From NCBI GenBank assembly GCA_000405805.1, contig ASPJ01000009.1:1-30895 (forward strand): a stretch of DNA of 30,895 nt, read 5' to 3'. The stretch's first letter is position 1, and every line of letters begins with the position of its first letter. Source of the DNA: Fidelibacterota bacterium SCGC AAA003-L08 (lineage in GTDB: Bacteria; Fidelibacterota; Marinisomatia; SCGC-AAA003-L08; D37C17). The notes under the pieces are model-generated. The model worked only from the letters and a program-made list of their open reading frames with translations. It searched no databases and was not told the DNA's origin. Of this stretch, positions 1 to 8,142 are shown in pieces. A program made the position numbers and the translations under genes.

Positions 1-710
1 GTCCATCCGATTGTTTTAATACTATATATGAAGCATCAAAAATAGCATTAGAATTTATGATTCCAGTGATGGTATTATCTGATGGTTATGTTGCAAATGG
101 CTCAGAGCCATGGAAAATTCCACAATTTTCACAGTTGCCAGATATAAAAGTAAATATACCTAAGGATTCTAGCACATTTAATCCTTATGAACATGATAAA
201 AAAACCCTAGCAAGAAAATGGGCAGTTCCTGGAATGAAAGGTTTTGAACATAGAATTGGTGGCCTTGAGAAAGAAAATATTTCGGGTAATGTTAGTTATG
301 ACCCTGACAATCACCACTACATGGTTGAGCATAGACAGAGAAAAGTTGATATAATTGCAAATTATATACCTAAATTAGAAATATTTGGTGATGAATCAGG
401 AGAATTACTAGTGTTAGGATGGGGTGGAACTTACGGTGCTCTTAGGTCTGCAGTTGAGAAAGCTCAGATAAAAGGATATTCAGTATCCCATGTTCATTTA
501 AGACATCTCAACCCATTTCCATCTAATTTAGGTGAAATATTGGTTAATTATAAGAATGTTCTGGTTCCCGAATTAAATTTAGGTCAGCTTGATACATTGA
601 TTCGCTCTAAATTTCTCATTGATACAAAAGGATATAATGTTGTTGCAGGAAAACCATTTACTTCAAATGAAATTTTAATAGAAATAAAAAAAATAATTCA
701 AGCAAAATAA
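1..710 (+). CDS. korA: 2-oxoacid:ferredoxin oxidoreductase subunit alpha (KorA-like), 5' partial
   Basis: C-terminal part of the alpha subunit of a 2-oxoacid (probably 2-oxoglutarate) ferredoxin oxidoreductase, which with KorB converts 2-oxoglutarate and CoA to succinyl-CoA while reducing ferredoxin. The frame is open from the window edge (first full codon at base 3), so the ATG at 57 is internal. Residues before it read as family sequence (PSDCFNTIYEASKIALEF), leading into the typical LSDGYVANGSEPW segment. The C-terminal domain (VLGWGGTYGALRSAVEKA, then VLVPELNLGQL) matches the transketolase C-terminal/subunit-interaction region of KorA. It ends 1 nt before korB, so the two are co-transcribed. 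The N-terminal part lies outside the window. The substrate is inferred; a pyruvate or branched-chain enzyme is less likely. Confidence 0.9.
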   Translation, partial: PSDCFNTIYEASKIALEFMIPVMVLSDGYVANGSEPWKIPQFSQLPDIKVNIPKDSSTFNPYEHDKKTLARKWAVPGMKGFEHRIGGLEKENISGNVSYDPDNHHYMVEHRQRKVDIIANYIPKLEIFGDESGELLVLGWGGTYGALRSAVEKAQIKGYSVSHVHLRHLNPFPSNLGEILVNYKNVLVPELNLGQLDTLIRSKFLIDTKGYNVVAGKPFTSNEILIEIKKIIQAK

Positions 711-711
711 T

Positions 712-1740
712 ATGGATAAAGAAAATATGCAAAATAAAGATCAAGTATTAACTAAGAAAGATTTTGTTTCAGATCAGGATGTTAGATGGTGTCCAGGATG
801 TGGAGATTATGCTATATTATCTCAAGTTCAAAAGATTTTTCCACAATTAGGAATTCCTAAAGAGCAATTCTTAGTTGTATCAGGAATTGGTTGTTCTAGT
901 AGATTTCCATATTATATGGATACATTTGGTTTTCATTCTATACATGGTAGAGCTCCAGCCTTTGCTACGGGAGCAAAATTATCAAACCCTAACTTATCAG
1001 TTTGGATTGCAACCGGAGATGGAGATGCTATGAGTATTGGTGGCAATCATTTGATTCATTTATTAAGGAGAAATATTGATGTAAATATCCTTCTTTTTAA
1101 TAATAGAATTTATGGTTTAACTAAAGGGCAGTATTCTCCAACATCTGAGTTAGGTAAAGTAACTAAATCAACTCCAATGGGTTCTTTAGATTTTCCGTTT
1201 AACCCTCCTTCTTTAGCTTTAGGTGCACAGGCAACATTTGTTGCCAGGACAATAGACACGGAACAAAAGCATCTTGGGGAAGTATTAAAAAAGGCGAATA
1301 AACATAAAGGTTGTTCATTTATTGAAATATATCAAAATTGCAATATATTTAATGATAGAGCTTTCTCAGAATTGACAGATAAAGAATCTAAATTAGATAA
1401 TCAGCTTGTATTAGAGGACTCTATGCCTATGTTGTTTGGAGTTGATAATAGAAGGGGTATTATTCTTGAGGGCTCTAAATTAAAAGTGGTTGATGTTAAT
1501 GGTGAATACTCTGTAGATGATATATTAGTTCATGATGAAAGTGATAAGAATTTAGGAATGCTATTAAGTGAGGCAACATATGCCCCTGATTTACCAACGC
1601 CTCTTGGAATTATCTATCAGGAAGAAAAAGAAACTTATAATTCATTAATGGAAAAACAGATTTCTGATTCACAACTTAAAAATCCTAATATATCAGTAGA
1701 TGAACTATTACATTCTGCTAATACTTGGGAAATTAAATAA
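712..1740 (+). CDS. korB: 2-oxoacid:ferredoxin oxidoreductase subunit beta (KorB-like)
   Basis: Thiamine-diphosphate-binding beta subunit, partner of KorA. The N-terminal CPGCG motif (residues 27-31) and GIGCSSR (58-64) are typical of the family. The ThDP/Mg site is GDGDAMSIGGNH (102-113) followed by NNRIYGLTKGQ (130-140). At 342 residues it is of normal length. The ATG at 712 lies directly after the korA stop; a second ATG at 727 is possible, and neither has a strong Shine-Dalgarno. The gene sits in a korA-korB-fumC order, linking two steps of an oxidative or reductive TCA cycle. The long C-terminal tail is usual for bacterial KorB. Confidence 0.92.
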   Translation: MDKENMQNKDQVLTKKDFVSDQDVRWCPGCGDYAILSQVQKIFPQLGIPKEQFLVVSGIGCSSRFPYYMDTFGFHSIHGRAPAFATGAKLSNPNLSVWIATGDGDAMSIGGNHLIHLLRRNIDVNILLFNNRIYGLTKGQYSPTSELGKVTKSTPMGSLDFPFNPPSLALGAQATFVARTIDTEQKHLGEVLKKANKHKGCSFIEIYQNCNIFNDRAFSELTDKESKLDNQLVLEDSMPMLFGVDNRRGIILEGSKLKVVDVNGEYSVDDILVHDESDKNLGMLLSEATYAPDLPTPLGIIYQEEKETYNSLMEKQISDSQLKNPNISVDELLHSANTWEIK

Positions 1741-1756
1741 TAAAATAAAAAAGCCT

Positions 1757-3154
1757 ATGGCAAAAAAAAATATGCGTATAGAAAGAGATTCTATGGGAAA
1801 TGTAGAGGTTCCTAGCCATGCATATTATGGTGCTCAAACTCAAAGAGCGATTGACAACTTTCAAATAAGTAATCTTCAGTTCTCTAAATCATTTATAAAA
1901 TCATTAGCAATTATAAAAAGGTCAGCAGCTATTGTTAATAATAAACTTGGGAAATTAGATTCTAAATATAGCCAAGCAATTATCAAAGCTTCAGATGAGG
2001 TAATCAATGGAAAATTTGATGATCAATTTAAAGTAGATATTTTCCAGACTGGTTCTGGAACATCCACTAACATGAATATAAATGAGATACTATCAAATAG
2101 AGCAAGTGAAATGCTTGGAGGGAAATTAGGTTCTAGAGAACCAATTCATCCAAATGATCATGTTAATTTAGGACAGTCAAGCAATGATGTTATTCCCTCT
2201 GCAATACATATTTCAGTATATTTAGATGTTCAAGATTATTTAATCCCATCATTGACTGCATTAGAGAAATCGTTAGGAAAGAAATCTAAAGAATTTATTG
2301 GTATTATTAAAATTGGAAGAACTCATCTCCAAGATGCGACTCCAATATCATTACAGCAAGAATTTTCTGGTTATGTGCAACAAATTAAAAAATCTATAGT
2401 TCGATTAAAAAAATCAAAGAAAGATTTATTGGAATTAGCAATAGGTGGCACTGCTGTTGGGACAGGAATTAATACTCATAAAGACTTTGGTAAATTGATG
2501 GCTGCTGAAATTTCAAATTATACTACAGCAAATTTTATTGAAGCAGAGAATCATTTTGAATTACAGGCTAGTCAAGATAGTATTGTAGAACTTTCGGGAA
2601 GTCTAAAAACTTTATCAGTTTCATTACATAAAATTGCTAATGATATTAGATGGTTGGCATCTGGACCTCGTTCTGGGATAGGGGAACTGACAATACCTGC
2701 AGTCCAACCGGGTTCATCAATAATGCCCGGGAAAGTTAATCCAGTGATATCTGAATCATTAATTCAAATTTGTGCTAAAGTTATTGGTAATGATACTGCA
2801 ATTACAATGGGTGGTTTAGGTGGATTTTTTCAATTAAATACAATGCTTCCTCTTATAGCCTATAATGCATTAGAATCTATACAATTATTAAGTAATGGGA
2901 TAAATATGTTTAGAGAAAAATTAATAGATGGATTGGTTGCAAATAAAGATATCTGTAATAATTATATTGAAGGGAGTCTTGCTATGTGCACATCCTTAGC
3001 TCCAGTCATAGGTTATGATAAAGCTGCACATATTGCTCATTTAGCATTTACTTCTGGAAAAACTGTAAGAGAAATTGCGTTAGAAGAAAATATTTTGTCA
3101 GAATCAGAATTAGAAAAATTACTTAATCCTGAAAATATGATTAAAACTGAATAA
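1757..3154 (+). CDS. fumC: fumarate hydratase class II
   Basis: Class II fumarase, cytosolic, catalysing reversible hydration of fumarate to malate. Family features seen: GSGTSTNMNINE, the HPNDHVNLGQSSNDV segment, the GRTHLQDATPISLQQEFSGY active-site stretch, and the lyase signature GSSIMPGKVNP (about residues 318-328). The frame is open upstream to an ATG at 1700, but that would overlap korB by 41 nt. The start at 1757 (MAKKNMRIERDSMG) gives 465 residues, the usual length. It lies 16 nt after korB and abuts the penicillin-binding protein gene, suggesting one transcription unit. Aspartase and argininosuccinate lyase share the signature, but the HPNDHVN region supports fumarase. Confidence 0.93.
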   Translation: MAKKNMRIERDSMGNVEVPSHAYYGAQTQRAIDNFQISNLQFSKSFIKSLAIIKRSAAIVNNKLGKLDSKYSQAIIKASDEVINGKFDDQFKVDIFQTGSGTSTNMNINEILSNRASEMLGGKLGSREPIHPNDHVNLGQSSNDVIPSAIHISVYLDVQDYLIPSLTALEKSLGKKSKEFIGIIKIGRTHLQDATPISLQQEFSGYVQQIKKSIVRLKKSKKDLLELAIGGTAVGTGINTHKDFGKLMAAEISNYTTANFIEAENHFELQASQDSIVELSGSLKTLSVSLHKIANDIRWLASGPRSGIGELTIPAVQPGSSIMPGKVNPVISESLIQICAKVIGNDTAITMGGLGGFFQLNTMLPLIAYNALESIQLLSNGINMFREKLIDGLVANKDICNNYIEGSLAMCTSLAPVIGYDKAAHIAHLAFTSGKTVREIALEENILSESELEKLLNPENMIKTE

Positions 3155-5518
3155 ATGTTGCGCAGAAATAATAATAATTCAATAGTTTGTCATATTCGAA
3201 AGGTGTTTATAAACACCTTTCTTTTTTTATTTGCATGTTTCCTTATAAGTTTAATTTATTTGATTTTTTTATCTAAAGACTTACCATCATTGGAAGAACT
3301 TCAGCAATTCAATCCAGAACAAGTTTCTAAAATCATGTCATCTGACGGGAAGGTTTTGAGTGAACTATATCTTCATAAAAGAGATGTCGTCAAAATTGAC
3401 AAAATGCCAAAAAATTTAAGAAATGCATTATTATCTATGGAAGATAGAAAGTTCTATAATCATTCAGGAGTAAGATTTGAGGCAATTTTAAGAGCTACAA
3501 TAGTTAATATTCTTACACTAAGCAAAAAACAGGGAGCAAGTACAATAACTCAGCAACTTGCTCGTAATATGTATAATACTATTGGTTTTAAGAAAACAAT
3601 AAACAGGAAATTAAAAGAGTTAGTCACAGCTATTAATATCGAACAGACATATACTAAATCTGAGATCATGGAATTATATTTAAATTCAGTTTATTTTGGT
3701 CATGGAAGATATGGTGTTCAATCAGCTTCAGAATATTATTTTGGAAAAAATGTAGATGAATTAATGCTTGATGAATGTGCTATTCTAATTGGATTACTTC
3801 CAGCTCCTGCAAGATATTCTCCCAATTCTCATCCAGATAGATCACTCATTAGGAAAGAACTTGTTCTAAGAATTATGTATGAGCAAGGATATATTACTAA
3901 AACTGAATATAATATTGCTATTAATAAAGAATTGCCTTCTAGACAAACTCCTGAAAATGAAGGTATAGCTCCGTATTTTACTGAATATATCAGGAGGGAA
4001 TTAGAAAAAATTGATGAAGAATTAGAGGTCGATTTATATAAAGATGGTTTAATTATAAATACAACTTTAGATAGTAGAATCCAAGAGATTGTCAATATTA
4101 ATTTTTACACAGGAATGCTCCAAAATCAGAAAATTTTCAATGATGAATTAATAAAAGATGATATAAAAATGAAAGATATATCTGAAAAAAATAAAATAGA
4201 TTCTGATTCTCTTTTAAAGATATTAGAGTTGCAAATAATACAAGGAGTATTAAATGAAAATATTGACAGGGAAAATTCAAGAATTACTGATTATAAACTA
4301 TTAAAAAATGATATAAAAGAATTATTAGATAATAATACAAAACTCAGAAATATAACTAATAAAAATCGAATAACTACTGATTCTTTAGAACAAATATTTA
4401 AAATTCAACAGCCAATACCAAGAGGATTAAGAAATCAATTATTAGTGCAAGGGGCAATGGTTGTTATTGATCCATCTTCTGGGGCAATATTAGGTATGAT
4501 AGGTGGTAGGCAAGAGCCAGATTACGTAGATCATTTTAATCGTTCTTCCCAAGCAAAAAGACAGCCTGGTTCTGTATTTAAACCATTTATATATCTTACG
4601 GCTCTTGAGAAAGGTAGTCGAACTACAACAGAGTTATTAAATCAGCCATTAGTATTGTTCATAGATGATACAACTCATTGGAATCCTCAAAATCATGATG
4701 GGAGTACTGGATTATTAACTACATTAAGAGATGGTTTAAAAAGATCCTTGAATTTAATTTCAGTTAGAATTGTCCAAGAATTAGTTAAACCTCATAATGT
4801 TGTCAAAAATGCTAAATCATTCGGTTTGACAACAAAGATTCAACCAGTTGAATCGATTGCTTTAGGCGTATCAGATGTTATCCCTCTAGAAATAACATCA
4901 GCATATTCGACAATATCAAATAATGGTATAATGAATAAACCGAGAGCTATATTTAGTATACAAGATCGGCACGGAAAAACTATAAAAAATTTTCTATCTG
5001 AGAGCCATGAGATTAAAGATGAAAACCTTATTTATATATTAAGAGATATGATGAGGTCAGTAATTGATTCTGGAACAGGTGGATCAATTAGATGGAAATA
5101 TAAGTTCAAATCACCTATGGCAGGAAAAACAGGAACTACAAATAGTAAAGCAGATGCATGGTTTGTAGGTTTTACACCTCAATTAGCAATAGGTGTATGG
5201 GTAGGAATGGATGACCCCGCAATATCATTAGGAGAAAAACAGTTTGGCTCAAGTGCAGCATTGCCAATTTTTGCTAAGAGCATAAAGAAAATATATAATT
5301 TAGGCCATTATTATTCTGATGATGAAGAGATAGAGCTTAGAGATAATCAAGATTGGCAAATCCCAGATGGAATAGTTGAAGTCAATATATGTTCTGAAAC
5401 TAATAAAAAAGCCACTAGAATATGCTCTCAGAAAAAAGAGATATTTTTAAAAAGTAACCAGCCAAATGAAGATTGTGATATACATGCGACGCCATTATCT
5501 AGATTTAAAGGGAATTAA
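3155..5518 (+). CDS. class A penicillin-binding protein (PBP1A-type)
   Basis: Bifunctional peptidoglycan glycosyltransferase/transpeptidase anchored in the inner membrane. One N-terminal membrane segment (about residues 17-40) is followed by a GT51 domain with catalytic Glu96 in EDRKFYNHSG and the GASTITQQLARN motif. The transpeptidase domain has SxxK (Ser473, GSVFK), SxN (Ser531-Leu-Asn533) and KTG (Lys658, AGKTGTT). At 787 residues the length is normal. Between the two domains (roughly residues 325-420) is a lysine- and asparagine-rich helical insert containing two similar stretches (KNKIDSDSLLKIL and KNRITTDSLEQIF), which looks lineage-specific. The ATG directly follows the fumC TAA. A later start would remove the membrane anchor. 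The 3' end overlaps the convergent ACT-domain gene by 4 nt. Confidence 0.95.
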   Translation: MLRRNNNNSIVCHIRKVFINTFLFLFACFLISLIYLIFLSKDLPSLEELQQFNPEQVSKIMSSDGKVLSELYLHKRDVVKIDKMPKNLRNALLSMEDRKFYNHSGVRFEAILRATIVNILTLSKKQGASTITQQLARNMYNTIGFKKTINRKLKELVTAINIEQTYTKSEIMELYLNSVYFGHGRYGVQSASEYYFGKNVDELMLDECAILIGLLPAPARYSPNSHPDRSLIRKELVLRIMYEQGYITKTEYNIAINKELPSRQTPENEGIAPYFTEYIRRELEKIDEELEVDLYKDGLIINTTLDSRIQEIVNINFYTGMLQNQKIFNDELIKDDIKMKDISEKNKIDSDSLLKILELQIIQGVLNENIDRENSRITDYKLLKNDIKELLDNNTKLRNITNKNRITTDSLEQIFKIQQPIPRGLRNQLLVQGAMVVIDPSSGAILGMIGGRQEPDYVDHFNRSSQAKRQPGSVFKPFIYLTALEKGSRTTTELLNQPLVLFIDDTTHWNPQNHDGSTGLLTTLRDGLKRSLNLISVRIVQELVKPHNVVKNAKSFGLTTKIQPVESIALGVSDVIPLEITSAYSTISNNGIMNKPRAIFSIQDRHGKTIKNFLSESHEIKDENLIYILRDMMRSVIDSGTGGSIRWKYKFKSPMAGKTGTTNSKADAWFVGFTPQLAIGVWVGMDDPAISLGEKQFGSSAALPIFAKSIKKIYNLGHYYSDDEEIELRDNQDWQIPDGIVEVNICSETNKKATRICSQKKEIFLKSNQPNEDCDIHATPLSRFKGN
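3198..3230 (+). terminator. terminator-like hairpin inside the 5' end of the PBP gene
   Basis: Bases 3198-3221 form a perfect 24-bp palindrome (GAAAGGTGTTTA and its complement). It can fold into a 10-bp stem with a TATA loop and is followed by CTTTTTTTATTT. It lies 44 nt after the fumC stop but inside codons 15-25 of the PBP gene, where it encodes the start of the membrane segment. It may terminate most fumC transcripts and attenuate PBP expression unless ribosomes cover it. Function is inferred; the structure is seen directly. Confidence 0.5.
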
Positions 5519-6024
5519 TTTTCGACAATTATATTTACATCTAATTTGGAAGCTAGAGTACCCATTTTTTCCTTTAATAAAGCATAATCTAACTTAGGAT
5601 GAGTTACTCTTGCTGTTAATGAGAATAAGGCTAGACCTGACATTGGAGCATTCCCAATATTTGTTCTAAGCTCTTCTATATTTATATCTAATTTTGATAA
5701 TTCATAAGTGATGTTATATACCAATCCGTCAGTATCAATACCATTTAAGTGTATGGTATAAATATCTTTATTTATATCTTTAAAAGTATCTGCTAATTCA
5801 TGGATTGATATTTTATAATCTGAATAATTAATTAATTCATTATTTAAATTTGCAATATCTTCTCTATTTATAGTAATTAAAACCATTATGGTAAAAAAGT
5901 CCCCCAATCTAATCATTCTACTTTTTTCAATATTACCTAAATGATTTTTAACTATCTCACTGATATCAGAAACTATTCCAGGCTTATCAGGTCCGATAAT
6001 TGACAATATAATTCTAGTATTCAT
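5515..6024 (-). CDS. double ACT-domain protein (GcvR-like)
   Basis: 169-residue cytosolic protein made of two ACT domains. The first begins at the N-terminus (ILSIIGPDKPGIVSDISEIV, the classic ACT start with a Gly-Ile-Val ligand loop). The second begins near residue 90 (IHLNGIDTDGLVYNITYEL). This is the layout of glycine-cleavage regulator GcvR and related amino-acid-sensing ACT proteins. It lacks a DNA-binding domain, so any regulatory role would be through ligand or protein binding. It lies 10 nt downstream of the permease gene on the same strand, with an AGGAAA Shine-Dalgarno, so the two form an operon. Exact function is unknown. Confidence 0.75.
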   Translation of the reverse strand: MNTRIILSIIGPDKPGIVSDISEIVKNHLGNIEKSRMIRLGDFFTIMVLITINREDIANLNNELINYSDYKISIHELADTFKDINKDIYTIHLNGIDTDGLVYNITYELSKLDINIEELRTNIGNAPMSGLALFSLTARVTHPKLDYALLKEKMGTLASKLDVNIIVEN

Positions 6025-6034
6025 ATTTAATTTC

Positions 6035-7582
6035 CTATTTTTTCATATTAATAATATTTTTTTCTACAGATACAATATAGCATAAATATAAGCCAATAAA
6101 TCCAAGAATTATATTTGGTAACCACATAGATAATCCTGGATGTAATAAACCCCTATCAGCTAATTCCTCACCTCCAATTAAGAAAGCCCAATAAATTATA
6201 AAGAACAGAAGGCTTATAGAGATACTTGTTCCCAATCCTCCTCTTCTTGATATCATACCAAGAGGTGCTCCTATAATAATAAAGATTATACATGCAAATG
6301 GTATTGAGAATTTTTTATGTAGTTCTACTCGATATGAATTTATTGATTTCTGATAGGAATTTATTAATGAAAAATCAGTATTGATTCCACGTTCTAAATT
6401 TTGCATTCTACGGTTAAAAGCACTTAATAATCCAAAATTATTTTTCTTTAATGAATCGGATGTAGCTTTCTTAAAAATCTGAATAGTTGATAGAACTTTT
6501 TCTTTGGATAATATATCGAATTGTTTATCAATTTTATCTTTAGTTTTTCCAGCAACATCGTATTGTCCGCTCCATTCACCTGAATCATAAGTAGCTCTTG
6601 GTTTAATTTTCGGTTCAAATTGCTTTGGTCCTCCCACTCTTACTCCGCCTTTAGTGAGGCTAAGCGTTTTATCAAGAACTTTTTCTTTGGATAATATATC
6701 AAATTGTTCATCAATTTTTATTTCTTTCATCAAGCGATTCTTCACTCGGTCTTCAACAGTTTCAAGTTGACTCTTTAAATTATTAATTTTTTGATTCATC
6801 ATTGAAAAATCCATTTCTCGATCACCTCTAATAGTAGTATTATTTCTACTTAAGATCATATTTTCTACAGGGATTACTATATCATACGTTTGATAATCTA
6901 TAATTCGATATTCATTTGATTTTTTTTTGCTTATATTTTTAGATAATTCATGTATAGTACCATTAAATAGATTGAGTAGATAACCATCTTCTAGTTTTGT
7001 TATAGTACCCTCATTAGCTGTTATTGTTCTTGTTTGTACATCAGACGATTTATTAAATATTATAATGTCTGTCCATAAATTATTTTCTTTTTTACCACCA
7101 ACATATATAACATTGTCTGGTAATTGATCAATGAAACGCCCCTTTTCAATTAAAATTTCTGGATTTTTTCTGCTAAAATCTGAAGATAATAAACGAGCTT
7201 TATGATTCATATCAGGCAGATAATAGTTATTAAATAAAATCATTAAAATGGTTGCTACTATTCCAAATAATCCAGCAGGTATTAATAATTTTATAAAAGA
7301 TGTTCCGCATGCCTTCATAGCCGTTATTTCATTGTCAGATGATAAACGTCCAAATGCCATAAGAGTAGATACTAGGATTGCCATGGGAACAGCAAGTGCT
7401 AAAATCCAGGCCATATTTAATAATACAAATTCAAAGAACAAACTTATATCAAGTCCTTTGCCTAAGAATTTATCTATACTTTTAATTAAGAAATTTGCTA
7501 GAAGTACTAAGAATAAAATTACAAGAGATATAATAAATGGTACTAGGTGCTCTCTTAATATATATCTGTTAATGATTTTCAT
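6035..7582 (-). CDS. LptF/LptG family permease (YjgP/YjgQ)
   Basis: Inner-membrane subunit of the lipopolysaccharide export ABC transporter. Three N-terminal membrane segments are present (IIPF...LANF; ILALAVPMAILVSTLMAFG; LIPAGLFGIVATILMILF), then a periplasmic beta-jellyroll region and three C-terminal segments. The frame is open to 7636, but the start at 7582 (MKIINRYILREHLVPF) matches the family N-terminus. It also has a TAAATT hexamer (7588-7593) exactly 5 nt upstream, the layout seen for leaderless genes elsewhere in this window. LptF and LptG cannot be told apart here. The periplasmic domain carries an unusual in-frame 183-bp duplication/insertion (listed separately). The protein is about 515 residues, longer than typical members, because of it. 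Confidence 0.85.
   Translation of the reverse strand: MKIINRYILREHLVPFIISLVILFLVLLANFLIKSIDKFLGKGLDISLFFEFVLLNMAWILALAVPMAILVSTLMAFGRLSSDNEITAMKACGTSFIKLLIPAGLFGIVATILMILFNNYYLPDMNHKARLLSSDFSRKNPEILIEKGRFIDQLPDNVIYVGGKKENNLWTDIIIFNKSSDVQTRTITANEGTITKLEDGYLLNLFNGTIHELSKNISKKKSNEYRIIDYQTYDIVIPVENMILSRNNTTIRGDREMDFSMMNQKINNLKSQLETVEDRVKNRLMKEIKIDEQFDILSKEKVLDKTLSLTKGGVRVGGPKQFEPKIKPRATYDSGEWSGQYDVAGKTKDKIDKQFDILSKEKVLSTIQIFKKATSDSLKKNNFGLLSAFNRRMQNLERGINTDFSLINSYQKSINSYRVELHKKFSIPFACIIFIIIGAPLGMISRRGGLGTSISISLLFFIIYWAFLIGGEELADRGLLHPGLSMWLPNIILGFIGLYLCYIVSVEKNIINMKK
6492..6718 (-). repeat. direct repeat flanking an in-frame insert in the LptF/G gene
   Basis: Two 44-bp copies (6492-6535 and 6675-6718) differ at only two positions and encode QFDILSKEKVL twice, exactly 183 bp (61 codons) apart. 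Between them lies a 139-bp segment that looks richer in GC than its flanks and encodes GGVRVGGPKQFEPK and following residues, unlike the rest of the protein. The arrangement looks like an in-frame insertion that duplicated its target, or a tandem duplication that captured foreign sequence. Confidence 0.8.
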
Positions 7583-7690
7583 AAAATAATTTATAGTAAT
7601 AATTATGTTATTTAAAGAGAATATTATTTTATCCATTGCATTAGATAAAATATCATACCTAATATTTAAACCTTAGTTTTTGAAATAATT

Positions 7691-7765
7691 CGAGGTGTAG
7701 CGTAGTCCGGTTAGCGCACCTGCTTTGGGAGCAGGGGGTCAGAGGTTCGAATCCTCTCACCTCGA
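7691..7765 (+). tRNA. tRNA-Pro (anticodon TGG), intact
   Basis: A complete cloverleaf can be drawn. Acceptor CGAGGTG (7691-7697) pairs with CACCTCG (7758-7764), with discriminator A at 7765. Anticodon stem CCTGC/GCAGG (7719-7723, 7731-7735) closes loop TTTGGGA with anticodon TGG at 7726-7728. T-stem AGAGG/CCTCT (7741-7745, 7753-7757) closes loop TTCGAAT. The CCA end is not encoded. It stands at the left end of a long array of partial copies of its own 3' portion. Its T-stem differs, on both strands, from the GCAGG/CCTGC of most downstream copies, as if its 3' part had been swapped in by the latest insertion. Confidence 0.97.
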
Positions 7766-7777
7766 CATTGAATTAAG

Positions 7778-7804
7778 AAAGCCTCTTTTATAGAGGCTTT
7801 TTTG
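7778..7804 (+). terminator. terminator of the intact tRNA-Pro
   Basis: Stem AAAGCCTC (7778-7785) / GAGGCTTT (7793-7800), loop TTTTATA, then a T-tract interrupted by one G. The same hairpin recurs after most downstream tRNA remnants. Confidence 0.85.
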
Positions 7805-7815
7805 TTTTGTAATTT
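7787..7815 (+). promoter_or_regulatory. putative promoter overlapping the terminator, leaderless
   Basis: TTTATA in the hairpin loop (7787-7792), a 17-bp spacer, TAATTT at 7810-7815, then 5 nt to the ATG at 7821. There is no Shine-Dalgarno. Confidence 0.45.
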
Positions 7816-7820
7816 ATAGT

Positions 7821-8045
7821 ATGTTTAAAAGAAACTTTTTAGAAATATTAAGATGGGGATTAAGATTACATGGTATAGGGCATTTAGTTGAAGTTGTTTC
7901 AGCTGTAAGTGAAGGTGCTTATATAACTGCAACATTAGCTTTAATTTTTATTTCATTTGAATTATTAGCTAGTTTTTATTTACCTAAAGAACATGTCCAT
8001 TTTAAACCCATTAAATCAGATGTTCATGAAGATTGTAAAGATTAA
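7821..8045 (+). CDS. small membrane protein, unknown function
   Basis: 74-residue protein not recognised. It has a basic N-terminus (MFKRNFLEILRWGLRLHGIGH), a hydrophobic segment (about residues 34-54, AYITATLALIFISFELLASF) and a His/Asp-rich acidic tail. It is the first gene after the intact tRNA-Pro, so under a serial-insertion model it is the most recent unit. Its ATG is 5 nt after a TAATTT hexamer. It may share a transcript with the next gene, because the remnant between them has no terminator. The constant spacing and AT-rich codon use like its neighbours support a real gene. Confidence 0.6.
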   Translation: MFKRNFLEILRWGLRLHGIGHLVEVVSAVSEGAYITATLALIFISFELLASFYLPKEHVHFKPIKSDVHEDCKD

Positions 8046-8053
8046 TTTTATTA

Positions 8054-8108
8054 ACAGCATCCTGCTTTGGGAGCAGGGGGTCGCAGGTTCGAATCCTGCC
8101 ACCGTAGA
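8054..8108 (+). repeat. tRNA-Pro 3' remnant R1 (no terminator)
   Basis: Covers the D-arm 3' strand, intact anticodon arm (CCTGC-TTTGGGA-GCAGG), T-arm (GCAGG-TTCGAAT-CCTGC) and an altered acceptor end (ACCGTAGA instead of ACCTCGA). It is the only near-complete copy lacking the downstream hairpin. Confidence 0.9.
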
Positions 8109-8142
8109 ATAGACAAAAAGAGTTCTAAATGGAGAATTTAAA

